In this document: piece by piece, positions 1 to 9,906 of the stretch
How the letters are laid out: the number at the start of each line of letters is the position of its first letter
How positions within the stretch are numbered: the stretch's first letter is position 1
NCBI GenBank assembly: GCA_941918925.1
Contig: OW799234.1
Span: 76,342,543-76,406,542 of the forward strand
Source: Phyto melanocephala
Taxonomy: Eukaryota > Arthropoda > Insecta > Diptera > Rhinophoridae
Direction: 5' to 3'
DNA length: 64,000 bases
The notes under the pieces: model-generated
What the model was told of the DNA's origin: nothing
Seen by the model: only the letters and a program-made list of their open reading frames with translations
Databases searched by the model: none
Position numbers and translations under genes: made by a program

Positions 1-16
1 AATTCTTGTTTTACAG

Positions 17-1073
17 ATGTCTTATAAATTAGAAACAATTGAAAACTCTCTAGCCGATATGGGAGAAGGACCACATTGGGATATATGTAGTCAAAATTTG
101 TACTATGTTGATATTAACGCTGGTAAAATTTTACGCTATAACTACATGGAAAATAAAGTTTACAAAGCCAAAGTGGAAGGAGAAAAATTTGCTAGTTTTA
201 TAATTCCGGTCGAAGGTATGTCTAATCAATTCGCTGTAGGCTGTGGACTTCGCGTACTCGTTGTCCAATGGGATGGAGTTTCAGAGCTAGCTAATGTAAT
301 TAAGACTCTTTTTGAAGTTCAAATGGATGATGATCGTTTTGCTGGTAATCGCTTGAATGACGGAAAGTGTGATGCTCAAGGCCGTTTGTTTACTGGCACT
401 ATGCGCTATGTTGGTGATAAGTACAAACATCGTTGGGGTGAATTGTATAAATATGAAAAGGAAGGTAAAGTGGAGTTAGTTAAGTCGGATGTAGGCATTT
501 CAAATGGTTTGACCTGGGATTATAAAACGAAAAAATTTTACTTTGTCGATACAGCTGATTTTGAAGTAAAGGAATATGATTATGATATTGTTAAAGGGAA
601 AGTGGGTATGTGATAAAAGTAATTATAAAATGTGTAGCAAATTTTATTTATTTCGGTTTTCCTCAACTAGATGTTAGTAAACCTAAAGTTATTATAGATT
701 TCCGAAAGGACAGTATAAGGAATCATTTACAGCCTGATGGCATGACCATCGATACTGAAGGCAATATATATGTGGCTACATTTAACGGTTATACTGTGTA
801 TAAAATTAATCCAAAGTATGCATACATATTTTTTTATAACACCAGTTACAAAGTTAATAAAAACTATTTTTACTTTTCAGCACTGGCAAAGTTTTATTGG
901 AAATTAAATTGCCTTGCCTGCATATAACTTCGATAGCATTTGGTGGCCCTAATTTGGACATATTATTTGTGACTACTGCTAACGAAGATGGTCTAACACC
1001 CCCCTGCGGCTCTGTTTTCAAAATTACCGGTTTGGGCGTACAAGGTTACCCAATGGCTAATATTAAAATTTAA
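17..1073 (+). CDS. regucalcin: Regucalcin / SMP30 (gluconolactonase-fold calcium-binding protein), 3 coding exons
   Basis: Coding exons are 17-605, 671-815 and 881-1073, joined by GTATGT...AG and GTATGC...AG introns; the frame stays open across both joins and gives about 308 residues, the usual family length. The family is a six-bladed beta-propeller that binds a divalent metal; vertebrate SMP30 is a gluconolactonase and regucalcins are linked to cytosolic calcium handling. Visible landmarks are GEGPHWD near residue 17 (metal Glu), NRLND near 111, VGISNGL with Asn near 163, and PDGMTID with Asp near 219, matching the metal-ligand positions of the family. The start Met begins directly after a splice acceptor (tttacag, ends at 16), so at least one 5' UTR exon lies outside the window. 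MSYK matches the Drosophila start as I remember it. No damage is seen. Confidence in identity is high; physiological role is inferred from the family. Confidence 0.95.
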
Positions 1074-1469
1074 ATCAACTACAATATATGTACTTATATA
1101 TAATACCGTCGCTGCTGTGACGTAATAGCTTATGTGACAGTTTTTAAATTTTTTTATTGCTTTCTTTCAAATCTTTATTATACCGTTTATGATTATTTTG
1201 ATTAACGCAAGGCACAGTTATTTATCAGGGGCCGAATTACGGTATTTGATATCGAACGAAATTTAACTCGAACGATTGAGTTTGCTGTGCTTTAGCTATA
1301 GAGATTCTAATAAGAATTTTCAAATTTCGATCACGTTCGAATGCCGTAATTTGGCCCCAGGTAGTCTAGTTTCGTCAGCTGAGTTTTTTCACTTATTTTT
1401 AATTTTAGCTGTCAAAGTCAATAGGTAAAAAACAAATTTTTTCCTCTCTCATTAATTTCGACCCTGTCG
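1074..1469. other. Intergenic, regucalcin 3' flank
   Basis: AT-rich DNA after the regucalcin stop codon. It contains one small inverted-repeat element (1229-1357, listed separately). No clear AATAAA was found close behind the stop, so the poly(A) site is not placed. Confidence 0.6.
1229..1357. mobile_element. 129-bp MITE with GGGCC termini
   Basis: The ends are inverted copies of GGGCC(G/A)AATTACGG. They are flanked by CAG on both sides (1226-1228 and 1358-1360), a possible 3-bp target duplication. Both arms also carry ATTCGAACG or ATCGAACG in inverted orientation. It has no coding capacity. The start GGGCCG resembles the hairpin MITE at 59629-59747, but the superfamily is not assigned. Confidence 0.65.
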
Positions 1470-2496
1470 CATAGCTGCCAGATTTGACGATTTATCGTCA
1501 TTTTGACGATTTTACGTGCTAAAATTAAGTATTGACGATTTGACGATTTATGCTATGTTTTTGACGATTTTCAAGAATTCAAGTTTGCAACATTTTTCAT
1601 TACTTTTATATCAACCTTAAACTAAATAAAAATAATTTGTAACGGTTTTTTATGTTATTAATAATAGAACAGAGTGAAAGAGATATATCGATCATTATTT
1701 AATGTGTTTGTGTGGGTAATTTTTCCACTTTGTACATTTTTAACATAGTATACCCCACATATTATCAACTGATACCTACAACACGAACAAATATAAATTT
1801 GGAAATGCGTGTTAAACAATTTTAGTTTTTTAAGTAAATTTATTTAAATTATTTAAGTGACAAATTAATATGCTTCAATACTTAAAAAAAAATGGTAAGT
1901 TCTTTTTAATTATACATTAAAACCTTAAAAATCAAACATTATATTTTCAATAGAAAACCAAGATGATGAAAATTCTAGCAGCTCTTCCTCTGTAAGTAGA
2001 AATTTCATCCATTTTTTATACAAAACTTTGTAGTAGCTAAAATGAAATTTTAATGAAGTTTTTCACAGGTAACCAACAAGAAGAAGAAAATTAAGGAAGA
2101 CGTAGTTTATTTTGGCGTTGTGCTCGTCTAACGCTTGCCTAAAGCTACCTTAATCGGTAGAAGCTTTAGAAAGAAATGATTATAATTATTTGTCAATTTG
2201 TCTGAATTAGATGCAGCCAATTCATTATTTATTATTTTTTGTATTTATATACATATTAATATTTATTTTTCGAAATTAATTCTAAATTGTATTATATTTA
2301 TTGTCATGTTCTTAACATAAAAGGGTCTAATAAAACCATTGATCTCTCTGGATTTAAAAAGTTTGTTATGTTATGCATTAAATAAAAAATGTTTTGTTTT
2401 GAAAAATGCGTTTTTTTATTTTGACGTTTTTATGACGATTTGAGTAAACTATTTGACGATTTTGACGATTTTTTTTGATTTTATCTGGCAGCTATG
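1470..2496. mobile_element. Non-autonomous hAT-type element, 1,027 bp
   Basis: Perfect 14-bp terminal inverted repeats (CATAGCTGCCAGAT at 1470, its complement ending at 2496) are flanked by an exact 8-bp duplication CCCTGTCG (1462-1469 and 2497-2504). An 8-bp TSD with short TIRs is typical of hAT elements. The subterminal regions are filled with TGACGATTT copies, about six at the left end and three at the right, probably transposase-binding repeats. The interior has no long ORF but a short spliced reading frame (1870-2131). The intact TSD indicates fairly recent insertion. Confidence 0.9.
1870..2131 (+). pseudogene. Short three-exon reading frame inside the hAT element
   Basis: An ATG at 1870 opens an exon ending at a GTAAGT donor (exon 1870-1894), followed by exons 1954-1991 and 2069-2131 with good acceptors (ttttcaatag, tttttcacag) and a GTAAGT donor. 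The frame is kept through both joins and ends at TAA, giving about 41 residues: an acidic/serine run followed by a lysine-rich stretch. This looks like the first exons of a transposase gene left after internal deletion, but no catalytic or zinc-finger motif is present. Inference only. Confidence 0.35.
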
Positions 2497-2504
2497 CCCT
2501 GTCG

Positions 2505-3333
2505 TTGAAATCATCGTACCAAGGCGAATTTAATTATATAATGAATTCGCCTTGCATCGTATGTTACAAAAACAAAATTTTACAGGAGAGTTTTATATTA
2601 CTTTTAAATAAATAAAAACGTAAATAACATGTAAACAGTGTTATCTCCATAACTAAAATAGTTATCGCTATAATATTTTATCAGCAGATGGATAAGTCGA
2701 TGTAGAACCATTTTGTATAAAAATGTCGATTTCTAAAAAAAACTTAGAAAGGATTTTTGGTACGCTTATATACCTTTATTTTTATAAATTACTTAAAAGA
2801 ATATTATTAGTATATCGTCACATTATCTCAATTCAGATGTATAATTGAAAAATTCTTCGTTTTGGAACTTTTTTTAAATAAAAATATTCTTGTATTAAAT
2901 TTACAATAGTAAACCATTGAATATACATACATACATACATACATATGTACATAATAGTTTACAGACAATTACATTTTTTTAAGATAAACTAAAAAGGGGG
3001 CAATGAAGGAAAATATATTTAATTGTTTTTAAAAGATATATATACACAACAACACCAGCTTTTTGCATAATCACGTGATGGTACCAGCAGTTGGACTGTG
3101 TATGTGCTGGAGCAATACCTGATATCATATTGATTGCACCAACTTGCTGGTGTCCTGATTTGCGATATTAGCTCTTTTTTCAAAAGTTTTTCAATGTGCT
3201 TAAATCAAGTGTCAACATTTCCGCCTGAGATACACACAAAAATTCACATTCTTAACAAATTTTTATCAATTGAGATTATTTAAATCTAAAATTTATTTAT
3301 ATATTTTTATTTAAACGCAAATTATTAACGGCG
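2505..3333. other. Intergenic with two small hairpins
   Basis: No gene is seen. A short palindrome at about 2519-2553 has arms AAGGCGAATT/AATTCGCCTT, and a second hairpin at about 3083-3153 pairs ACCAGCAGTTGG with CCAACTTGCTGGT. A CATA microsatellite lies near 2922-2945. The stretch 3210-3330 resembles 14590-14710, so an older repeat underlies the Transib insertion site. Confidence 0.5.
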
Positions 3334-5438
3334 CACAGTGGCGCCTTTTGACTTTTTTCGTTGCAAAAATCATAACTTTTGAAATAATTAAGATATTTCA
3401 AAGATTAAAAAAGATATTGACAGAGGACACTTTAGGCTTCAAAATAATGTTTACAAAATATTGCTAGAGGTACAGGGTGTTCCAGAAATTGTGGTTAAAT
3501 AGGATAATTTTTCCAGTTAAATGTTAACATGTTTTTTTATATATAAGTTTTTTATTTGTATCGCAAATACACATTTTTATATACTTTTAATATTTCAATC
3601 TAAGTAAATTTATATTAAGTAACTAGTTTGACCCGGTGCGCTTTGCACCAGGCCAGTTTTTGATGCATAATCATCAAACTTTGGGCTATTTACCATTTCT
3701 CTAGAGTTTATAACATTAAGGATAACTGCCAACCTTTTTATAATATTATTGTCGACCCCAGTAATTCGGGCTGTTACGCGAACCGGATGATCCATCACAT
3801 CCCCACTTATTTATCAATGTAAGCCTATCTGGAAGTGATACTGCTTCCTTTTCAGGCAAACTTTGAATAAGGCGTTTAGCTGTATGATCCATTAAGTCTT
3901 GCAGTTTTACCTCTACCGATACTTCAGTAACCTTTACATTAAGTGGCACTGCTTTTTTTTTGGCAGATGTAATCTTTTTGTATCCAGGAAGAATACTCCC
4001 TTTGATTCTCTGCAGTCGATCTGGGCTTGCAAGTACCACAGCTTTTGTAATGTCGGACTTTGATTAATCTTTATCTTTTACAAACTTAAGATATAATGCT
4101 TCTGAAAGATGCGATTTAGATATATCTTTTGTGGCATTTTCAAGTTTACGTTTTCTTGTGTACCCAGAACACTCGTTTATAGTTTTTGCTGTCAGAGGAT
4201 GTATGTGGTTCTTCGATGTTTTCAAAAGTTGTAACTCCATTTAACCAGTCTGGGTTGTTTTTCATAAATGCTTTTTTCGTACGGTGTGAGGTAAGCCATT
4301 TTTTTAATTGTTAGAAAAATGAAGTGAATTTTGCTATGAACATCCATTTCGTAGTATCCTGGTAAATCGTGTAGTTTTTCCACAATAGCCAATTTAAATG
4401 CATTTTCATTATCTGAGTTTGTGAATAACTCCAACAATTCTAAATTGGTAAATGACATTATCGCACTTTAAAATAAAATTGTACAAGTTCTGTCACTGAT
4501 CACTAGTTTTAGAAAGTAAAAACCTTACCGGCTGGATTATACAATTGCGGTTTAATTTGTACACAAAAATTAAAAAAAAAGGGTTTCAACTACGTACCTA
4601 ATTTGAGCAAAAAAAAAAATTAACTGGAATATATGTATACCTGCAGTTTATATTTTATTCAGTATAAAAAAGTTTTAAAACTACCTGCCTACTTTTATAA
4701 CAGGTATTTTTAAATTGAAATAAATAAAAAAATTGCAATAGTTATGCCTACCTGATTGGCAGAGCAAAATATTGTTTACTATTTAAGGAGAAACAATAAA
4801 AATATGCAACAAGTAACTTTGGAAACCCTTTTTTATTTCTTTTCACATTTTGCACACATTTTTGTCACATATTTTAAAAATGAGAAAAAAAATTTTTCTC
4901 GTTTTCGCTATGAGGTTGTAACAGTTTTCTTCTTATTTCACCTACAGCGGTAACCTACGGCAGCTAGACTAAGTTAAATTATTTAAAGTATTATGTAGCA
5001 AATATGCTCAGAAAATATGGGCGAGACCATTTTTAGATATACTCTATTTTATTTGTAAAAATGACCTAAATGTAGGGTGTCTGAAAAGTGGCTACTGTCG
5101 AAAAAGTAGAGCATCTGCTGAACATTTTACTACTTATTTTAATTAAAAACAAACATACCTTTAAAAAAATACCAAAAAAGTGGTAATCAAACGGCAATGT
5201 TTCTGACACTTTAATTCTAAAGTGCATTTATTTTTTCAAGATCACCCTTTTTTTTGCTTTTTAAAAAATTGTCGACTTTGAGCAGCTCCACAAACTATAA
5301 TTTTTATGCAATTAAGGAAAACGTTTTTGAATTGTGGTCAGTAAGTAGTTCCTTATAAGATGTTTTCATTCATTTCACAAAACTTTGTCATAAAATTTTG
5401 TATTTTTGCCGCGGGTTTTAGGAAAAGGCGCCACTGTG
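3334..5438 (-). mobile_element. Transib element (RAG1-related DDE transposon), degenerate, 2,105 bp
   Basis: Both ends begin with CACAGTGGCGCCTTTT in inverted orientation. CACAGTG is the heptamer of V(D)J recombination signals and the known form of Transib termini. Each end then has a 22-bp spacer and an A-rich nonamer (GCAAAAATC left, GCAAAAATA right). The flanks are CGGCG (3329-3333) and TGGCG (5439-5443), a 5-bp GC-rich duplication with one mismatch, as expected for Transib. Inside, on the minus strand, are frameshifted pieces of a Transib transposase (3650-4458). The related DNA at 14590-14740 looks like an uninterrupted copy of the target. Confidence 0.85.
3640..4458 (-). pseudogene. Broken Transib transposase
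   Basis: Reading the minus strand from 4458: an N-terminal segment (4222-4458) with LPGYYEMDVH; after a frameshift, a basic segment ending near 4060; then 3746-4039, containing the block VEVKLQDLMDHTAKRL and, near its end, KWGCDGSSG. By my recognition of the family this holds the first catalytic Asp, equivalent to the CDG block of RAG1. Soon after, the frame changes again to ITGVDNNIIKRLAVIL and NSPKFDDY (about 3650-3760), which match the C-terminal part, so the middle of the catalytic core with the other acidic residues is deleted. The product cannot be functional. Next to TIRs of the right kind, the identity is quite secure. Confidence 0.8.
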
Positions 5439-6002
5439 TGGCGTTATGTATAGTAACAAACTGTTAACTTTTTGTAGAATAATTTTATTCAGGATAACTG
5501 TGGTTATATTTTCACTGATAAATATTTTTTTATACCCGCCACCAAAAAAATGGTTGAAAGCACGTAGAGGTCGGACCGTAAAAGCAAGGGGCTCAAATTT
5601 TTCTAGAGTATTTCTTATACACAAGGTGCTAAATCGGAGTTATAGCTCGTAATGCAAGAGTAGGTCGAAAAACCCGTGTCCTTCCAACATCGAATAAAAT
5701 GCAATTGTGTTCAAACCCATTAACGTAGAGTCATGAAACTTCGAATATATTTTTCCCGAGTAAAAACAAAATCTCTCTGAAAATCTATGCATTAGGAAAG
5801 GAGTTATAGATCAAAATGTACTAAAATTTATACCGCACAGTGTATTTTTCGGTATATTTAAAACCTAATAAAACTGTCAAAATTAGATTTATGATTCTGA
5901 AATTTTGCAAACATTGCTTTTTGGTCAAAGGCTTTGTTATAACGAAAAATAAATGTGCCACGCCCACTTTTTTCTCTAAATTCATATACAAATATATTAG
6001 TC
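5439..6002 (+). mobile_element. HINE (DINE-1-like Helentron derivative), copy 1
   Basis: After a short flank it carries the family start TATACCCGCCACCAAAAAAATGG (5533) and body motifs such as GGAGTTATAGATCAAAATG and ACCGCACAGTGTATTTTTCGG. The family has no ORF, a subterminal inverted repeat TATACCC(G/A)CCACCAA near both ends and a TTCGGCTGTGCCGAA stem-loop near the 3' end. That architecture and phrases such as ATGTCCGTCCGTCTGTCCGT resemble Drosophila DINE-1/INE-1. This copy lacks part of the 5' body and continues beyond the insertion at 6007-8171 to about 8345. Confidence 0.75.
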
Positions 6003-6006
6003 ATAT

Positions 6007-8171
6007 GGGCTAATCCTGCGTTACGGACGCTACATTCGCACGCAAATTTGCTTGTTAAGATTGAAACAGCTGGCGTTCACATTGGAATATTTTCATGAAA
6101 TTTTTTGCAAAATGCAGTTCTTTGGAAGTACTTTAAAACTTGTTTAAACTTAAAGGTTAAGTGTTTTTGAAAAAAAGTTATGCTAGCTTAAAGTTCCGTT
6201 ACGGACGTTACAAAAAATGGAAGTCGATTTTGAGGCTTATGTGCATTTGCACATTTTTTTTAGCTAATTTTGCATAATAAACAAAAAAAGTCCAAATACA
6301 AAAATTGAAGTGGAATATATGACCATATCAATCCAGCTTAGAAAAGAAGGCTAAGTAGTCCCCTTAAACAAAAATCTTAATTTTTGTCTGTTACGGGCGT
6401 TACACTTTTTCCATTAAACCGAATTGTGTATATAAAAAACATTCACGTACTTAAAAATCTTTTTAACCTTGTAATTATTAATTTATTAATTACAAACAAA
6501 TTATAGAATATTTCATTACTTTTATATTAGCTTATTTATTTCTTATTTATTTAACTGTTTAACATTAGGTTCGTTCGAGAACTCGCAAATTTGTACGAAT
6601 TTGTACAAATTTTTACTGCATTTTACGAAATTGCGTTCGTTTACACAAATTTGTAGTAAATGAGAGCACAAATAGAGAGCGAAAAGTGACAGTTCTTGAC
6701 TGAGTATTTGCAAATTTTTACAACAGAAATTTCTTGCTGTAAGATTTAGCAAAACCAAAAAGCATACAATTTGTGAAATAAAGTTAGTTAACAATGTCTA
6801 CAGATGAAAGAATGGAACTGCCTGAATCTGGCGCAGGTATACATACTTAAATACATATTTGCACAAATGTATGTATGTACATAGTTCCCATTAAACTTTA
6901 TTTATTTGCCATCAGCTGTTGCTTCAATCTTACGAATTTTTACAAATGTCTGTTCGAGTACTTTTTTGGACAAATTCTCTTTTTGAGAGTAAAATTTTCA
7001 ATTTACTAAATAATTACTCATTTACTACAAAGTGCAGTAAAAGTACTCGAACGAACCTATTGTATCTTATGCTTAATAGACCCAGCTGTTCGAGCTACTT
7101 TTATAGTATTGTCATTGGAAAAGCCCGAAAAATAATGACATGATTTAAGAGCTGGAATATATTTTACATTTATCCATGTTTTTGATATTTCGCCAGATAT
7201 AAGTAGTTTTGATATAATTTTTACCAACGTAAATTAGGAAAACGCCATTTATATTTTTTTTTTGCTAATTTGTGAAAATCTCGAGCGTTTTTTAAGATGA
7301 GGTTTTGGGCTTTTACTAGTTGCCAAACTTTTCGCTTAACAGCTACGCCAATACCGTCCATCGCTCCTTTTCATCCGAAGTAGCAAAAAAATTCCTAATT
7401 TCTAACGGAAAATTCAGTACGTAAACATTGCATGCATGGGCGTACCGCCAAATATTTGAATGGTGACATCGGGGTTGCGGTTTACAGCATGGTTATTAAT
7501 AACTAATTATTGATTTTTAGGAATTATTTTAGGTTTCAGAAGAATTTGAAATTCATCTCAATTAAAGTTGCGGATTGGGGATCGCATATTATTTAAATAC
7601 ACTTTTTGTTACTTTGAGGTGAAGTTTTTCGGGTTCTCGGCAACCTAGAGCAATTTTTAGCCTAGATTCAGATTCAGCAGATAAAAAAGCCATTATAAAC
7701 ACTTACTTCCACCTCATAATATTAAAATAAAATTTTTGGGTATTTTCATGCTGTTACGGACGTTACACACTTTGCCATTTATATTTAAAAAAAAAGGTGT
7801 TATAAAGGTATTTCGTTTTTTTCATCAGATTAAATTGTATAAAAAACTCTGTTTATAAAGCTAGTTTGGAAAACAAAATTATTAAAATTCATTCTGTTAA
7901 ACTTAAAAAACCCTATTTTCCGTTACGGACGTTACACACAGTGTACCCATTTTTAGTTCCAATTGTTAATATATATTAGATAACTAAAAATAAATGTAAG
8001 CAAGAGGTACGTTTAGGTTAGCCTCTGCCAAGGACAAACAAACCACCGTAAAATCTTATTGCTTATATATTTTGAAGCTTGAATATGTATCCTATTATTC
8101 CATTAACAAACATTTGGATTTTGGGCAACTTTAAATTTCTGTCTTTGGTTTAAAAATTTTCGGATTAGCCC
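6007..8171. mobile_element. Unclassified TIR element, 2,165 bp, with TTACGGACGTTAC repeats
   Basis: The ends are GGGCTAATCC (6007-6016) and its complement (8162-8171), flanked by ATAT on both sides (6003-6006, 8172-8175). The HINE copy near 24680-24700 shows the same flanking DNA without the insert, confirming the boundaries. Five near-copies of GTTACGGACGTTAC lie near 6019, 6192, 6390, 7752 and 7921, two to three at each end, the layout of transposase-binding repeats. There is no ORF of note. A second small element (6568-7057) is nested inside. The short TIR and 4-bp TSD do not let me name the superfamily. Confidence 0.75.
6568..7057. mobile_element. 490-bp MITE with GGTTCGTTCGAG termini, TA-flanked
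   Basis: Inverted GGTTCGTTCGAG ends are flanked by TA at 6566-6567 and 7058-7059, suggesting a Tc1/mariner-type 2-bp duplication. Internal repeats of the TACGAATTT / TACAAATTT type occur in both halves. An ATG at 6794 starts a short open stretch (14 codons) ending at a GTATAC donor-like site, perhaps a residual first exon. It is nested in the element at 6007-8171. Confidence 0.6.
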
Positions 8172-8345
8172 ATATTCATTAGCATTCATTCATTTTAGAC
8201 GGCGCCGTCTATTGCACTGTAGCTACTACTAGATGGCATGCTAACAACCTCTTTCATTTTTTGCACAAACCACAAGGTAATTTAATGGGGGTTCGTAAAA
8301 ACGAAAATGACCGAGGTTGTTGACATGTGTACCCACAGTTTTAAG
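8172..8345 (+). mobile_element. HINE copy 1, distal part
   Basis: This continues the HINE interrupted at 6006; the same stretch occurs uninterrupted at 24690-24825 (TAGCATT, then ACTAGATGGCATGCTAACAAC). It includes the 12-bp palindrome GACGGCGCCGTC. Confidence 0.6.
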
Positions 8346-8475
8346 AGGTTAAAGATTTAAAAATATTAAAAAATATGTATGTATGTGCATCAGTAGATTT
8401 AAAATATGTATTTGAATATTTAAAATACATTTTTTAACCAAATTATATTTTTTTTACCCTATCTATTTTTTTGTA

Positions 8476-8965
8476 AGGGGTGGTTAAATTTTAAGGGTCG
8501 ATGTAGATTTTGAATAAAACACAAATTATTTAGGAAATTATTGTAATTTCTTTTTATCATGATAATATTGGTATTGGTATGACAGCAATGTTTCTCATTC
8601 AATGAACTAAGATGGCATTCACAGATGTTTTCACATTTCATTCAGACCTTTTTTTGCTAAAATTTAAATATTTATTACAATTCTCCCGATTGTGGACGAA
8701 TTTGAACGATTATGTTGACAAAAAGAATCACGAAGTGCACGAAATGTATTTTGATTTGAACGCTCATTTTTATAAGCCTGAATAGCTTTTACCCGTTGCT
8801 CGATTGTGTATAGCTTTACGCGTTGCTCGATTGTGTATCTTTATCTTTCCATGGTTCAAATTCAGTTAGACTGAAATTGAAAAATGTCAAATGAAATTCA
8901 GAAAAAAAAAAAGACTTCCAGGTGTAGTTCACATTCAACATCGGCCCTTAAAATTAAACCATCCT
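8476..8965. mobile_element. Mariner-type MITE (family M1), copy 1
   Basis: The ends are inverted copies of a ~27-bp repeat (AGGGGTGGTTAAATTTTAAG on the left), flanked by TA (8474-8475 and 8966-8967). The same family recurs at 25293-25899, where part of an IS630/mariner transposase reading frame is still recognisable. Only non-coding sequence is left here. Confidence 0.7.
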
Positions 8966-8967
8966 TA

Positions 8968-9355
8968 ATATTAAAGTAGTCATGCAATTTCGAATATATA
9001 TTACCCGAGTAAACAAAATATTTTTTCTCAAAAATTGCCAAAAATCTATGAATTAGGAAAGGAGTTATAGACCAAAACATATGAAAATTAATACAGCGCA
9101 GTGTATTTTTCGATATATTTAAAACGTAATAAAACACTCCTACTTTAACGTCCACTTTCAGTGAGACTAAAATTAAGAAAATATTTTACTAGCATATCGA
9201 AGTTTACAAAGAAAGTGATACATATTTTAGTATAGATATTATTCCATAGCGATTGATATTAATAACAAAATAAATTCTGAGCTATAAAACTACATCAAAT
9301 TGGTGGTAGGTATAAAAGATTCGGCACAGCCGAATATAGTGCTCTTACTTGTGTT
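8968..9355 (+). mobile_element. HINE copy 2, 3' half
   Basis: It runs from the AGTCATGCAATTTCGAATATAT block to the family 3' end: inverted repeat TTGGTGGTAGGTATAAAAG, stem-loop GATTCGGCACAGCCGAATA, and CTCTTACTTGTG. No gene lies in it. Confidence 0.75.
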
Positions 9356-9666
9356 AGTTTATCGTTCTGTGGAACTGTGAAATAAAGTTTTTGGTATGCT
9401 GGTACCATATAACACACAAAAACCTTTAATTTCACAGAACGACAATTGATACCCAGGTCGCTAATAGTGGATACAACAAACAAAAGCAAATCATTAATAT
9501 CTTAACAGAGTTAAGATTTATGATTAAAAATGTTTTATTAAAAAAAAACGTTCAATATGTAAATTCGAAGTGTTCTAAAAATTACTATGTACACATTAAA
9601 AAAAAAGGTTATTCTCACAATATGAAACTAAACTTATTCAAAGTCAAACTAACACAATTCATAGCA
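9356..9666. other. Intergenic / distal 3' UTR of the selenoprotein K gene
   Basis: AT-rich. A minus-strand AATAAA (complement of TTTATT at 9534-9539) is the likely poly(A) signal of the SelK gene and would include the SECIS candidate in its 3' UTR. An imperfect inverted repeat at about 9360-9445 pairs the two TCGTTCTGTGGAACTGTGAAAT-like stretches. Confidence 0.45.
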
Positions 9667-9743
9667 AAATTGTCACTCTTAAAAAATTCAAAAACACTTC
9701 CCTCAGTATAGAGTTTATAAGTGGATTGTCATAAGAGCAATTT
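9667..9743 (-). promoter_or_regulatory. Candidate SECIS element (form 2)
   Basis: On the minus strand, about 170 nt downstream of the UGA codon, the RNA can fold as follows. Helix I pairs AAATTG with CAAUUU and CUCUU with AAGAG. Then comes the core AUGA (9732-9729) opposite UGA (9690-9688), and helix II (CACUU/AAGUG with two mismatches towards the core). An AAA follows ten to twelve bases after AUGA, and a mini-helix CUC/GAG closes the loop. The order AUGA - helix - AA - small third helix - helix - GA is that of form-2 SECIS elements. I folded this by eye; energy and covariance are not tested. Confidence 0.6.
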
Positions 9744-9835
9744 AATGCCAGAAAGAGTAACAATTTTTCAATAATATAAATTGCGCTTTAGTTGTTATGT
9801 AAAGGATTTGACTGTGCCAGAAGGGGAATCGGCCG

Positions 9836-9906
9836 TGTCCAAGCAAGCAATGGCCTTATTGAGTATTATAAGTCTAAAACATTGCTTTTGTTTGCACTTG
9901 GACACT
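9836..9906 (-). promoter_or_regulatory. Stem-loop just downstream of the SelK stop codon
   Basis: Directly after the terminal TAA the minus strand pairs GUGUCCAAG with CUUGGACAC (9 bp) and, further in, GCAAUG with CAUUGC (6 bp), separated by an internal loop, with a ~27-nt terminal loop. It lies too late to be the SECIS core (no AUGA/GA), but could help UGA recoding or mRNA stability. Function is unknown. Confidence 0.5.

Noticed and set aside
2920..2950. Short CATA repeats as a possible CRISPR or satellite array
   Set aside because: Simple microsatellite; no spaced direct repeats anywhere in the window fit a CRISPR, and the DNA is from an insect nucleus.
3623..3656. Helitron-like 3' end (hairpin CTGGTGCAAAGCGCACCGGG followed by CTAG on the minus strand) inside the Transib element
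   Set aside because: Only about 33 bp match the pattern and no 5' part could be found next to it; the transposase frame runs right up to it. It may be a real fragment but is too short to annotate.
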